The notes under the pieces are model-generated. The model was not told the DNA's origin. It made no database searches and saw nothing but the letters and a program-made list of their open reading frames with translations. Both the position numbers and the translations under genes were made by a program. Of a DNA stretch of 64,000 nucleotides, positions 1-10,272 are shown piece by piece. The stretch lies in assembly GCA_964393825.1 (NCBI GenBank), contig CAYMUY010000001.1:294272-358271 (forward strand), given 5' to 3'. Numbering within the stretch: position 1 is the first letter of the stretch; every line of letters starts with the position of its first letter. Source of the stretch: PFJX01 sp964393825 (GTDB lineage Bacteria; Pseudomonadota; Gammaproteobacteria; Burkholderiales; Thiobacillaceae).

Positions 1-47
1 GACCATGGGGACCAGCCCCAGGTCTGAGGGTTCTTGCGTCCAGGGCA
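1..47. other. Short intergenic end of window downstream of tig
   Basis: No gene is visible. A small inverted repeat (TGGGG at 6-10, CCCCA at 16-20, extended by ACC/GGT around a bulged A) lies just downstream of the trigger-factor stop. There is no T-run, so I do not call it a terminator. In many proteobacteria clpP follows tig, and this would be the spacer before it, but clpP itself is not in the window. Confidence 0.4.
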
Positions 48-1334
48 TTATTTGTTCCCCATCAGTTTTTCCAGGGTGGAAGGTTCATCGGTGACCTGGG
101 CGCGTTCCAGCACCCAGTTGACCAGGTTTTCTTCCAGGACCAGGGCGCGCGCCTCATTCAGGCGGGTACTGTCCTGGTGGTACCAGGCCACGACTTCGGA
201 GGGGTCTTCGTAGCTCTGGGCGAACTCGTCGACCAGCGCCTTGACCTGCTCTTCCGGCGCGGTGATGCCATTGGCGCGAACCAGTTCGTCCATCAGCAGC
301 CCGAGTGCGACACGCCGCTTGGCCTGAGGTTCAAAAATCTCGTCGCGCATCTGGATGTCCTGCTCGCGCATGCCGCGCGCCTTCAGGTCGGTCACGGCCT
401 TTTCCAGCAGGGCGCGTTGCTCCATGGCCACGAGGCCGGCGGGTACATCGAAGGGCGTGGTTTCCAGCAGGCCATTAAGGACCTGTTCCTTGATCCGGGT
501 CTGGATGCGACGCTTGGCCTCGCGCGCCAGGTTGCCACTGATTTCCTCACGCAGCTTGGCCACGCCACCGTCGTGGATGCCCAGGCTCTGCGCCAGGGCC
601 TCGTCGATTTCGGGCAGCGTCGCTTCATGCACGGACTTCATCGAGGCGGTGAAGGTGGCGGTCTTGCCGGCCAGCTCCTTGGCGAAATAGTCCTCGGGGA
701 AGGTCACGTCGAAGGTCTTGCTTTCACCGGCCTTCATGCCCATCAGGCTGCCCTCGAAGTCCTTCAGGGTGCGTCCCTCGCCCAGGATCACCGGGAAGTC
801 CTTGGCTTCGCCGCCCTGGAAGGGCGCGCCATCGATCATCCCGACATAGTCGATATGGACACGATCGCCTTCCTTGGCCTCGCGCTCCACGGCGTGGTAC
901 TGGACACGTTGCTTGCGCAGGACATCGAGAGTGCGATCGACATCGGCATCGCTGACCTCGACCACGGGGCGAGTCACCTTGATGCTGGAAAGGTCGCCCA
1001 CCACGATTTGCGGGTACACGTCGAAGGTCGCGGTGAAGGCGCCATCGGCGGCAGGCGCGAACTGGGGATAGCCGGCGACGTTCAGGTTCTGTTCGCGCAC
1101 GGCCTGGGCAAACCGCTGCTGCAGGGCATCTCCAAGCACTTCACCGCGAATCTCGCCGGAATAACGAGCCGCCACCATCTTGAGCGGTGCCTTGCCGGGC
1201 CGGAAACCATCCATGCGCACGTTCCTGGCGATCTTGGCCAGACGCTTGGAGACTTCGCCCTCGATTTCGGCGGGATTGAGGTTCAGGGTCATACGACGGG
1301 AGAGTCCGTCCAGGGTTTCCAGGGTTGCAGTCAT
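48..1334 (-). CDS. tig: Trigger factor, ribosome-associated chaperone
   Basis: Cytosolic chaperone that binds ribosomal protein L23 at the tunnel exit and shields nascent chains; it also has peptidyl-prolyl isomerase activity. From the ATG at 1334 the protein is 428 residues, the usual family length. The ribosome-binding signature GFRPGKAP is at residues 43-50. The FKBP-type isomerase domain spans roughly 145-235 (HIDYVGMIDG, then FPEDYFAKELAGK). The rest is the helical C-terminal domain. A GTG three codons upstream (1343) is in frame, but ATG gives the conventional N-terminus; neither has a clear Shine-Dalgarno sequence. tRNA-Leu lies just upstream on the same strand, an order common in beta- and gammaproteobacteria. 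Identification is secure; only the exact start is open. Confidence 0.97.
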   Translation of the reverse strand: MTATLETLDGLSRRMTLNLNPAEIEGEVSKRLAKIARNVRMDGFRPGKAPLKMVAARYSGEIRGEVLGDALQQRFAQAVREQNLNVAGYPQFAPAADGAFTATFDVYPQIVVGDLSSIKVTRPVVEVSDADVDRTLDVLRKQRVQYHAVEREAKEGDRVHIDYVGMIDGAPFQGGEAKDFPVILGEGRTLKDFEGSLMGMKAGESKTFDVTFPEDYFAKELAGKTATFTASMKSVHEATLPEIDEALAQSLGIHDGGVAKLREEISGNLAREAKRRIQTRIKEQVLNGLLETTPFDVPAGLVAMEQRALLEKAVTDLKARGMREQDIQMRDEIFEPQAKRRVALGLLMDELVRANGITAPEEQVKALVDEFAQSYEDPSEVVAWYHQDSTRLNEARALVLEENLVNWVLERAQVTDEPSTLEKLMGNK

Positions 1335-1495
1335 GTTATCCACGAGTAATCAACGAGTTATCAAGATTCATACCAAACCGCATTCAAAGGCGAATTGCTG
1401 TTAAATCAACGGGTTTACCACCAGGTCCGGCAAACCCCTTCTGTCTGGCTCACGCCAAACCGACGCGCATCGTCTCGAATACAACCAGGTGTGGC

Positions 1496-1579
1496 TGGTG
1501 CGAAAGGGGGGACTCGAACCCCCACGCCATAGGCGCTGGAACCTAAATCCAGTGCGTCTACCAATTCCGCCACTTTCGC
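1496..1579 (-). tRNA. tRNA-Leu, anticodon UAG
   Basis: A full cloverleaf can be drawn on the minus strand. The 7-bp acceptor is GCGAAAG (from 1579) paired with CTTTCGC, followed by discriminator A and an encoded CCA (1498-1496). The anticodon stem-loop is CTGGA-TTTAGGT-TCCAG, giving anticodon TAG. A class II variable arm (GCGCCTATGGCGT) and T-loop GGTTCGAGTCC are present. At 84 nt including CCA it fits a leucine tRNA. A TAGAAT hexamer at 1658-1653 upstream could be a -10 element, but the nearest TTGACC (1687-1682) is 23 bp away, too far for a standard -35. It probably precedes tig in the same direction. Confidence 0.97.
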
Positions 1580-1828
1580 AGTGTTAAAAATCAATCGGTT
1601 ACATCCACTTCATACCAAATGGCAACCGAACCGACATAAAACAGGGCGAAAAATTCTAACACGCGCCGGCGCCCTGCCCCGGGTCAAGGCTGGAGATATG
1701 GAACAACTCGGTTGTACGCCGGGTTGGCCCGAATGCGATCAACCCGTCGATCCGTCTGCCCGCAGTCGCCAAAGGTGCAATTTTGCTCCGTAAGCGGCGC
1801 GCGCGGCGGCGGATAAACACCGGCGCGT
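1580..1828. other. Intergenic region upstream of tRNA-Leu
   Basis: About 250 bp with no convincing gene. It contains the likely tRNA-Leu promoter area (see the tRNA entry) and the 3' flank of the hydratase-like gene. Short open frames here lack a ribosome-binding site and any recognisable protein. Confidence 0.5.
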
Positions 1829-2566
1829 TCAGCGAACCACCGCCTCGACGCCGCCCAGACCGAGAAATTCGACGCCCGCTCGCGCGGGCAATCCGATAGG
1901 GTGCGCGCCGCTCCAGGCACCGGTGGTGACGATGTCGCCGGCCCGGGCGCCACCAACATGCCGCAACCACCAGGGCAGACAGTGAAAGAGATCATCCAGT
2001 GGCGGCCGGCCCATGCTTTCGGCGATAGGCTGGCCATCAGCGAGCACGCGAACGACGCACCGGGAGAAATCGACCTCGCGCCAGTTGGTGATTGCTTCAC
2101 CGAGGACGAGGCCGCCGTTGAGCAGGTTGTCGGCCAGGCGCCAGAGCGGGCCGGCGGCTTCGGCATCGATCAGCCGGCTATCCACCATTTCCATTGCGAC
2201 ATGGACGCTGGCAATGGCGTCGAGAATGTCCGTCCGCGTGGCGTCGGCGGCCAGGTCGCGGCCAAAACACAGGGCGATTTCCGCTTCGACACCCAGGGTA
2301 AAGAAATCCGCGCGGGCAAACCGGGCGGGACTGACCACAACCCGGGACGGGAAGATGGCGGCGGCAAAGGGCGACGTCTCCCGCGTCTGGGCGCCTACTT
2401 TCCAGGCTTGCGGGCGTTGCTCTCCCACCAGTGAATGCCAGACCAGATGCTGCGCGGCATAGGCGGCCTCGACGCCGGCGGGCGCGGTGGTGCCGGTGGC
2501 ATTGAGGCGATCATGGGCGCGATAGGCGTGGACCAGGCGCGCGGCGATTTCCGAAGACGTGGGCAT
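1829..2566 (-). CDS. Fumarylacetoacetate hydrolase-superfamily protein, 2-oxopent-4-enoate hydratase-like
   Basis: 245-residue protein of the MhpD/2-keto-4-pentenoate hydratase branch of the FAH superfamily. Members act in the cytosol on short 2-oxo acids from aromatic meta-cleavage pathways and need a divalent metal. Visible family features are GVEAEIALCFGRDL near the middle (metal-binding acidic residues), then VHVAMEMVDSRL, a DNLLNGG segment and a C-terminal DIVTTGAWSGAHP stretch. I place the start at ATG 2566 (MPTSSEIAARL); the open frame runs further upstream, but into DNA that is the tex promoter and 5' end. It is divergent from tex. No other aromatic-degradation gene is nearby, so the substrate is unknown; decarboxylase or hydrolase activity within the superfamily is possible. 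Confidence 0.8.
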   Translation of the reverse strand: MPTSSEIAARLVHAYRAHDRLNATGTTAPAGVEAAYAAQHLVWHSLVGEQRPQAWKVGAQTRETSPFAAAIFPSRVVVSPARFARADFFTLGVEAEIALCFGRDLAADATRTDILDAIASVHVAMEMVDSRLIDAEAAGPLWRLADNLLNGGLVLGEAITNWREVDFSRCVVRVLADGQPIAESMGRPPLDDLFHCLPWWLRHVGGARAGDIVTTGAWSGAHPIGLPARAGVEFLGLGGVEAVVR

Positions 2567-2671
2567 GGTCCGGCGACTATAGCGCAGCCCCGCCATCACC
2601 GACCTGTCAAGACTTGCCGGGCACGCCGAATTTCCCCATCCTGCCGCACCTTTTTCGTCGTCCGGAATCCC
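2567..2671. promoter_or_regulatory. Divergent promoter region between the hydratase-like gene and tex
   Basis: 105 bp separate the two divergent start codons, so promoters for both genes should lie here. I see no clear pair of -35/-10 hexamers and no operator-like palindrome. Confidence 0.4.
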
Positions 2672-4972
<2,301 letters not shown>

Positions 4973-5025
4973 TAACGCATTTCGATGTCGATAAAGCCGA
5001 GATTATTGCGTAAGCTGAAATCGGA

Positions 5026-5043
5026 ATGCGGGACGACCCGCAT
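5026..5043. other. Perfect 7-bp hairpin between tex and the coiled-coil gene
   Basis: ATGCGGG (5026-5032), a 4-nt ACGA loop and CCCGCAT (5037-5043) form a perfect stem about 55 bp after the tex stop and 30 bp before the next start codon. No T-run follows on either strand. It may be an RNA stem in the leader of the small gene or a weak tex terminator. Confidence 0.35.
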
Positions 5044-5073
5044 CGCCCGATCAACCATCCGCAGGAGAGATCC

Positions 5074-5364
5074 ATGACCAATCGCACTGAATATGTCGAA
5101 CACCTGAAACAGAATCTCGACAAATGGAATGCTGACATCACCAAGTGGGAAGCCAAGGCCAAGGTCGCGAAGACCGACATGCAGATCGAATACGAGATGC
5201 AGCTCGAGGCCTTGCGCAAGCACCGTGACGACGCCATGGAAAAGCTCAAGGAAATCCAGGCCAGCAGCGGTGAGGCGTGGAAGGACATGATCAGCGGGGC
5301 CGATGCCGCCTGGGCGTCCATGCGGGAAGCTTTCGAAAAGGCGACCTCCCACTTTCAGAAGTAG
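5074..5364 (+). CDS. Small coiled-coil protein, stress-response type
   Basis: 96-residue, highly charged, almost entirely helical protein with heptad patterning from residue 5 to 65 and a conserved-looking C-terminal helix (WKDMISGADAAWASMREAF, ending SHFQK). It has no signal peptide or membrane segment. It resembles a widespread family of about 95-residue coiled-coil proteins that I recall being annotated as sll1863-like stress response proteins. The start at ATG 5074 is fixed by AGGAGA about 6 bp upstream. It stands between tex and an HD-GYP gene on the same strand. The molecular function is not known. Confidence 0.8.
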   Translation: MTNRTEYVEHLKQNLDKWNADITKWEAKAKVAKTDMQIEYEMQLEALRKHRDDAMEKLKEIQASSGEAWKDMISGADAAWASMREAFEKATSHFQK

Positions 5365-5434
5365 TATGCCTTTTGTGGGCTCAAGTCCCCAGCCTGGCTG
5401 CCGTTAATGGGCTTCGCTTCCAACTGATCGCGCC

Positions 5435-6661
5435 ATGAGTTCCACTGACAGCATCAAGAAAATACCGGTCGCTCAACTGCGGCCGGGGATGTTCATCCAT
5501 GACGTCAACTGTTCCTGGCTGGACCACCCTTTCGTCACCAACAGCTTCGAGGTACGAGACAAGAAGCGCGTGAACGAGATCAAGGCGCTCGGCATCCACG
5601 AGGTCTACATCGATATCGTGCGTGGTGCCGACGTCGCCGATGCGCCCAGTGAGACCGAGGTCCTTCACGAGATCGAAGAGCGCATGGCGGCGATCGCCAG
5701 CGAAGCTCCGGAAGACATCCGCTCGGTATCGCTCGCTGCCGAAATCGAGCGCGCCAAACGCCTGCACAGCGATGCCAACCGTATCGTGCGTTCGATGATC
5801 CAGGACATCCGCCTGGGAAAACAGATCGAAATGGAGCAGGTGGAACCCCTCGTGGAAAACATGGTGGACTCCATCTTCCGCAACCAGGACGCACTCCTCC
5901 CCCTGGTACGACTGAAGGACCACGATAGCTATACCTTCCAGCATTCGGTCTCGGTCTGCGCGCTCCTGGTCTCCTTTGGCCGCGGCCTGAAACTGGAGCG
6001 GCCCGTCATCAAGGAACTGGCCATCGGCGGTCTGCTGCACGACGTCGGCAAGGCACGCATACCGGACGAAATCCTGAACAAGCCCGCGAAGCTCACCGAT
6101 GCCGAATTCACCAAGATGAAGTCGCACGTGGTGCAAAGCATCATCATTCTTCAGAACACCCCGGGCATCAGCCAGATCGCCCTCGATGTGGCCGGCCAGC
6201 ACCACGAGCGTTTCGACGGCAGCGGCTATCCCAACCACCTCAAGGGCGATCAGATTTCTCTCTACGGACGCATGGGCGCCATCGTCGATGTCTACGATGC
6301 CATCACTTCGGATCGTGTCTATCACAAGGGCATGACCCCCAGCGCCGCGCTGGGCCGCCTGCTGGAATGGAGCAGCTACCATTTCGATCCGGCGCTGGTG
6401 AAGGCCTACGTGAAGAGCCTCGGCATCTACCCGAGCGGCTCGCTCGTCCGCATGGAGAGCGGCCGCCTCGGCGTGGTGGTGGAACAAAATGCCGACAACA
6501 TGATGAAACCACGGGTAAATCTCATCTTCCACGCGGTACACCAGCGCTACCTGAAACCGGAAATCCTCGACCTCTCCTGGAGCGGCTGCCAGGACAAGAT
6601 CACCGGGCACGAAGATTACGAGACCTGGGGCATCGACCCGAAACGCTGGCTGCCGGCGTAG
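5435..6661 (+). CDS. HD-GYP domain protein, probable cyclic-di-GMP phosphodiesterase
   Basis: 408-residue cytosolic protein. Residues 8-140 form an N-terminal region of the DUF3391 type (IPVAQLRPGMFIHDV). Residues about 155-345 form an HD-GYP domain with its hallmark residues intact: HD at 202-203 in LLHDVGKARIP, HHERFDGSGYP at 256-266, and YDAITSDRVYHKGM at 287-300. HD-GYP enzymes hydrolyse c-di-GMP to pGpG and GMP using a di-iron centre, lowering c-di-GMP and favouring motility over attachment. The protein has no transmembrane segment or receiver domain. A role in balancing motility and adhesion would fit the adhesin-like locus downstream, but that link is inference. Confidence 0.93.
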   Translation: MSSTDSIKKIPVAQLRPGMFIHDVNCSWLDHPFVTNSFEVRDKKRVNEIKALGIHEVYIDIVRGADVADAPSETEVLHEIEERMAAIASEAPEDIRSVSLAAEIERAKRLHSDANRIVRSMIQDIRLGKQIEMEQVEPLVENMVDSIFRNQDALLPLVRLKDHDSYTFQHSVSVCALLVSFGRGLKLERPVIKELAIGGLLHDVGKARIPDEILNKPAKLTDAEFTKMKSHVVQSIIILQNTPGISQIALDVAGQHHERFDGSGYPNHLKGDQISLYGRMGAIVDVYDAITSDRVYHKGMTPSAALGRLLEWSSYHFDPALVKAYVKSLGIYPSGSLVRMESGRLGVVVEQNADNMMKPRVNLIFHAVHQRYLKPEILDLSWSGCQDKITGHEDYETWGIDPKRWLPA

Positions 6662-6669
6662 GCCCACTG

Positions 6670-6698
6670 GAGTGGCCTTCCGGGCCGGCGAGCCACTC
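6670..6698. terminator. Hairpin between the convergent HD-GYP and DUF47 genes
   Basis: GAGTGGC (6670-6676) pairs with GCCACTC (6692-6698). The stem begins 9 bp after the HD-GYP stop and overlaps the DUF47 stop codon. On the plus strand it is followed by CTGATTTTC, a short T-run, so it could act as an intrinsic terminator for the HD-GYP gene. Confidence 0.4.
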
Positions 6699-7338
6699 AG
6701 CTGATTTTCACCACGATGTCATGCAGGGTGTTGGCGCAGTGCGCCATGCGCCCAGCCGCGCGATCGAGGTGCTGGTAGATCTCGCGGCGTTTCAGCATGT
6801 TCAGGTAGTCCTCCCCCTGGAACAGTTCGGCGAGCGCGCGACGGTACAGCTTTTCCGAACGGCGCCCCGCCTTGCGCGCGCTATCGGCATACTGCGCGGC
6901 GGCGGCCGCCGCCGTGCCGAGCTGGGTGAAGCCCTGGCTGAGTGACTGGCAACCATCGCGCAGCGCGGCGGCCATCTCATAGGTGAACTTGTCCGGGGCC
7001 ACGCCGAGGATGTCCATCTCGTTCACGCAGTCCTTGCAATAGTTGACGATCTCGTCGAGATCCATGATGGCGCGGTAGATATCCTCGCGATCCATCTGGG
7101 TGGCGAAGGCTTCGTTCAGGGTGTGGATGTTCTTCACCTTGATCGCGTCCGCAGCGTGCTCATCCTGCTTGATCTGCCTGGCAATCTCCGCTTCGCCCGT
7201 ACCCATGAAGTCGACCAGTAGCCCGACGGTATGCGTCACCTGACGCGCCTGTTCATGCAATAGCAGAAAAAAATCCGGCACCTTGGGGAAGATGCGGTCA
7301 AGCACGCGGTGGACAATGGAATAGGTGTGTTCACTCAT
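6697..7338 (-). CDS. DUF47/PhoU-like protein, partner of PiT phosphate transporter
   Basis: 213-residue all-helical cytosolic protein of the DUF47 family, which is distantly related to PhoU (MSEHTYSIVHRVLDRIFP, then FFLLLHEQA, DEHAADAIK, DLDEIVNYCKDCVNEMD). Genes of this family sit beside pit in many bacteria and are thought to modulate phosphate uptake or couple it to phosphate sensing. Its start codon overlaps the stop of pit by 4 bp (ATGA), so the pair is translationally coupled. Confidence 0.9.
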   Translation of the reverse strand: MSEHTYSIVHRVLDRIFPKVPDFFLLLHEQARQVTHTVGLLVDFMGTGEAEIARQIKQDEHAADAIKVKNIHTLNEAFATQMDREDIYRAIMDLDEIVNYCKDCVNEMDILGVAPDKFTYEMAAALRDGCQSLSQGFTQLGTAAAAAAQYADSARKAGRRSEKLYRRALAELFQGEDYLNMLKRREIYQHLDRAAGRMAHCANTLHDIVVKIS

Positions 7339-8384
7339 AGCTGGCCTCTGCGGAGGAATGCCTGGATCAATGCGTAGATGACCGCGCCGACGAAGGCGGC
7401 GGACGGAATCGTGATCAGCCAGGTCATCACGATTTCACCCGCCTTGCCCCAGCGTACCGCGCGTGGCCGCTCCGAGGCGCCAATTCCCATGATGGAACTG
7501 GCGACGACGTGAGTGGTGGACACCGGCGCCCCCACCAGCGATGCCGCGAGAATGACACTGGCGGAGGTGAGCTGCGAATTCAGCGCATGCAAGGGGCGTA
7601 CCTTGTAGATGGCGAACCCCAGGGTGCGAACGATGCGCCAGCCGCCCGAGAGAATGCCAAGGGTCAGCGCCGAGGCACAGGCCAGCATCACCCAGAGCGG
7701 CACGACAAAACTAGGGATGAAGCCCCCGAGCAGCAGCACCAGGGTCAGGATGCCCATGCTTTTCTGGGCGTCGTTGGCGCCGTGCGAGAAGGCGAGTCCG
7801 GCGGCGGTGAAGTACTGGCTCCAGCGCAGCTTGCTGTTGATGCGCGGCGAAGCGGCGCGGAACAGCATGGCGAAGAACTTGTGCACGCCATAGCCCACCC
7901 AGAAACCGACGATGGGAGAAAGAATCAGGGCCAGCAACACCTTCATCACGCCGGTGAGGTGGCCGTGGCGCAGCAGTTCCTCGAATCCCCACACGACATG
8001 GCTTGCATCCACCGCCAACAGGATGGCGCCGATGAGACCGCCGACCAGGGCATGCGAGGACGACGAGGGAATGCCCTTGGCCCAGGTGATGAGGTTCCAG
8101 AAGATGGCCCCGCCCAGACCACTGACCAGGATGGTCACCGACATCACGGGCGGCAGGTCGGACAGGTCGATGAACTTGCCGATGGTATTGGCCACCGCCG
8201 TGCCGCCCAACAGGGGCCCGAGAAATTCGAAGCATCCAACCAGGATCACCGCCTGCATCGGCTGCATGGCGCGCGAGGCGATCACCGTCGCAATGATGTT
8301 GGCGGCATCATGAAAGCCGTTCGTGTAATCGAACAGCAACACGATGATCACGGCCAGGATGGCGAGCAGGGTGAGGGTTTCCAT
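7335..8384 (-). CDS. pit: Inorganic phosphate transporter, PiT family
   Basis: 349-residue integral inner-membrane protein with about nine to ten hydrophobic segments. Two inverted PiT signatures are visible: NGFHDAANIIATVIASRAM near residue 22, and SHGANDAQKSMGI in the second half. PiT carriers take up metal-phosphate complexes by proton or cation symport. At about 350 residues it belongs to the shorter PiT type that usually pairs with a DUF47 protein, as here. Upstream (8385-8471) I see no clear promoter and no Pho box that I would trust. Confidence 0.93.
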   Translation of the reverse strand: METLTLLAILAVIIVLLFDYTNGFHDAANIIATVIASRAMQPMQAVILVGCFEFLGPLLGGTAVANTIGKFIDLSDLPPVMSVTILVSGLGGAIFWNLITWAKGIPSSSSHALVGGLIGAILLAVDASHVVWGFEELLRHGHLTGVMKVLLALILSPIVGFWVGYGVHKFFAMLFRAASPRINSKLRWSQYFTAAGLAFSHGANDAQKSMGILTLVLLLGGFIPSFVVPLWVMLACASALTLGILSGGWRIVRTLGFAIYKVRPLHALNSQLTSASVILAASLVGAPVSTTHVVASSIMGIGASERPRAVRWGKAGEIVMTWLITIPSAAFVGAVIYALIQAFLRRGQL

Positions 8385-8471
8385 GTGCGGAGCAGGTTTG
8401 CCGCGACTGTATCACCCCACGTCACTGCTCATGTTCCCGGGTGTGCGCCAGAAGGAGGCCGGCTCCGAAAC

Positions 8472-10118
8472 CTACAACTGCTGTCCATGCTCCCGAGTGT
8501 CGTGGAATTTCACCCGCGGCCAGCGTTCCATCGCCAGGGACAGGTTCACGCGGTTGTCCGCCAGATAGACCAGGTTGTCATCGACATCCCTGGCCAGCCG
8601 CTGCTGCTGAGCCTTGGCGAACTCCGCCAGATGCGCGGCATCGTCGCAGGTCACCCAGCGCGCGGTATGGATGCCGGCGCGCTCGAACACGGCATCGACA
8701 CCGTATTCCGCCTTCAAGCGGTGCTCCACCACCTCGAACTGCAATTGCCCCACGGCGCCGAGCAGCAGCGTGCTGTCCACCAGTGGCGCGAACACCTGGA
8801 TGGCGCCCTCCTCGCCCAATTCGCGCAGCCCCTTGTTGAGCTGCTTGGATTTGAGCGGGTCTCTGAGACGGGCGCGGGAGAACAGGTCGGGCGCGAAATA
8901 GGGAATGCCCTTGTAGGTCAACAGTTCGCTCTCGGTCAGCACATCGCCGATCTGCAACTGGCCATGGTTGTGGATGCCGATGATGTCGCCGGCAAAAGCA
9001 TCCTCCATGCGCGAACGCTCGTTGGCCATGAACACCACGGCATTGGCGATCTTCATCTCCTTGCCGGTGCGACGCTGCTTCACCTTCATGCCGGGCGTGT
9101 ATTCCCCGGAACAGACGCGGAAGAAGGCGATGCGGTCGCGGTGATTCGGGTCCATGTTGGCCTGGATCTTGAACACGAAGCCGGTGAAGTTCGCCTCGTC
9201 CGGCGCCACCATGCGGCTTTCGCCTTTCGCGTCGACCGCTTCGCGCGGCTGCGGCGGCGGCGCCCAGTCGATCAGGGCCTGCAGGATCTCGCGCACGCCA
9301 AAGTTGTTGATGCCGGAACCAAAAAACACCGGCGTCTGTTTGCCACGGAGAAAGTCATCAAGATGGAAGCTGGCGCCGGCGCCTTGCACCAGTTCGGTCT
9401 CGCCACGCATCTGCTCGAATTCCTGCGGGCACAGTGCCCCCAGCTTCTCGATGGCCTCGCCTCGGAGGATTTCAACCGCCCCGTCGGCGCGTTCCTCTCC
9501 TGGGGTGAAGCGCATCACCTCATCCTTGAGCAGGTGGTACACGCCCATGAAGCGCTTGCCCATGCCGATAGGCCAGGTCACCGGCGCACAGTGGATTTTC
9601 AATACCGACTCGATCTCGTCGAGAACTTCAAGTGGATCACGAACTTCACGGTCCATCTTGTTGATAAAAGTAATGATGGGCGTGTTGCGCAGCCGACAAA
9701 CTTCAAGCAGTTTGATGGTCTGTTCCTCGACGCCCTTGGCCGCATCCACCACCATCACCGCGGCATCCACAGCGGTCAGCACCCGATAAGTGTCTTCCGA
9801 AAAATCCTGGTGACCCGGCGTGTCGAGCAGGTTGATCACACAGTCGCCATAGTTGAACTGCATCACCGAACTGGCCACGGAAATACCGCGCTGCTTCTCC
9901 ACTTCCAACCAGTCGGAGGTGGCGTGGCGACCACTCTTGCGCGCCTTGACCGTGCCCGCCATCTGAATGGCGCCTCCGAACAGGAGCAGTTTTTCAGTCA
10001 GCGTGGTCTTGCCGGCGTCGGGGTGGGAGATGATGGCGAAGGTGCGACGGCGACGCACCTGGCGGGTGATATCGCCAGCATCGCGAGTCTCCGCGCTGGA
10101 ATCGGTGGGTTCGGACAA
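8472..10118 (-). CDS. prfC: Peptide chain release factor 3
   Basis: Ribosome-dependent GTPase that recycles RF1 and RF2 after peptide release. The GTPase domain shows G1 SHPDAGKTTLTEK (residues 31-43), G3 DTPGHQDFSEDTYR, and G4 NKMDR. The RF3-specific C-terminal domains follow (MKVKQRRTGKEMKIANAV, QLQFEVVEHRLKAEYGVD). I choose TTG at 10118 as the start: AGGAG sits 6 nt upstream, and the resulting 548-residue protein begins MSEPTDSSAE, close to the length of other RF3 proteins. The next in-frame ATG upstream is at 10205 and would add 29 unrelated residues. RF3 is distinguished from EF-G by length and the SVMQFNYGD switch region. Confidence 0.96.
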   Translation of the reverse strand: MSEPTDSSAETRDAGDITRQVRRRRTFAIISHPDAGKTTLTEKLLLFGGAIQMAGTVKARKSGRHATSDWLEVEKQRGISVASSVMQFNYGDCVINLLDTPGHQDFSEDTYRVLTAVDAAVMVVDAAKGVEEQTIKLLEVCRLRNTPIITFINKMDREVRDPLEVLDEIESVLKIHCAPVTWPIGMGKRFMGVYHLLKDEVMRFTPGEERADGAVEILRGEAIEKLGALCPQEFEQMRGETELVQGAGASFHLDDFLRGKQTPVFFGSGINNFGVREILQALIDWAPPPQPREAVDAKGESRMVAPDEANFTGFVFKIQANMDPNHRDRIAFFRVCSGEYTPGMKVKQRRTGKEMKIANAVVFMANERSRMEDAFAGDIIGIHNHGQLQIGDVLTESELLTYKGIPYFAPDLFSRARLRDPLKSKQLNKGLRELGEEGAIQVFAPLVDSTLLLGAVGQLQFEVVEHRLKAEYGVDAVFERAGIHTARWVTCDDAAHLAEFAKAQQQRLARDVDDNLVYLADNRVNLSLAMERWPRVKFHDTREHGQQL

Positions 10119-10129
10119 AACGAGCTCCT
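10116..10129 (-). promoter_or_regulatory. Shine-Dalgarno sequence and TTG start of prfC
   Basis: AGGAG (10129-10125 on the minus strand), a 6-nt spacer, then TTG (10118-10116). The spacing is ideal and decides the start in favour of TTG over the distant upstream ATG. Confidence 0.75.
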
Positions 10130-10272
10130 GGGTACTGCTGGCCAAAGGGGCGCAATGATAGCGAATCCACCCGCTCCTGTCGGCGCTCCGGATGTTCCCC
10201 GGCAATTTGCCACGGTCGCGTGCCCATTACCCATGACGGAGCCAGGAATAATCAGTTGGAACAGCCAGCGGT

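Noticed and set aside
177..1349. 390-codon plus-strand frame opposite tig
   Set aside because: It is antisense to trigger factor; no conserved protein is visible.
1653..1687. Standard sigma70 promoter for tRNA-Leu
   Set aside because: TAGAAT and TTGACC are present but 23 bp apart, outside the usual 16-18 bp.
2435..2671. Extended N-terminus of tex
   Set aside because: It overlaps the divergent gene and precedes the conserved SRIAQELNV start region.
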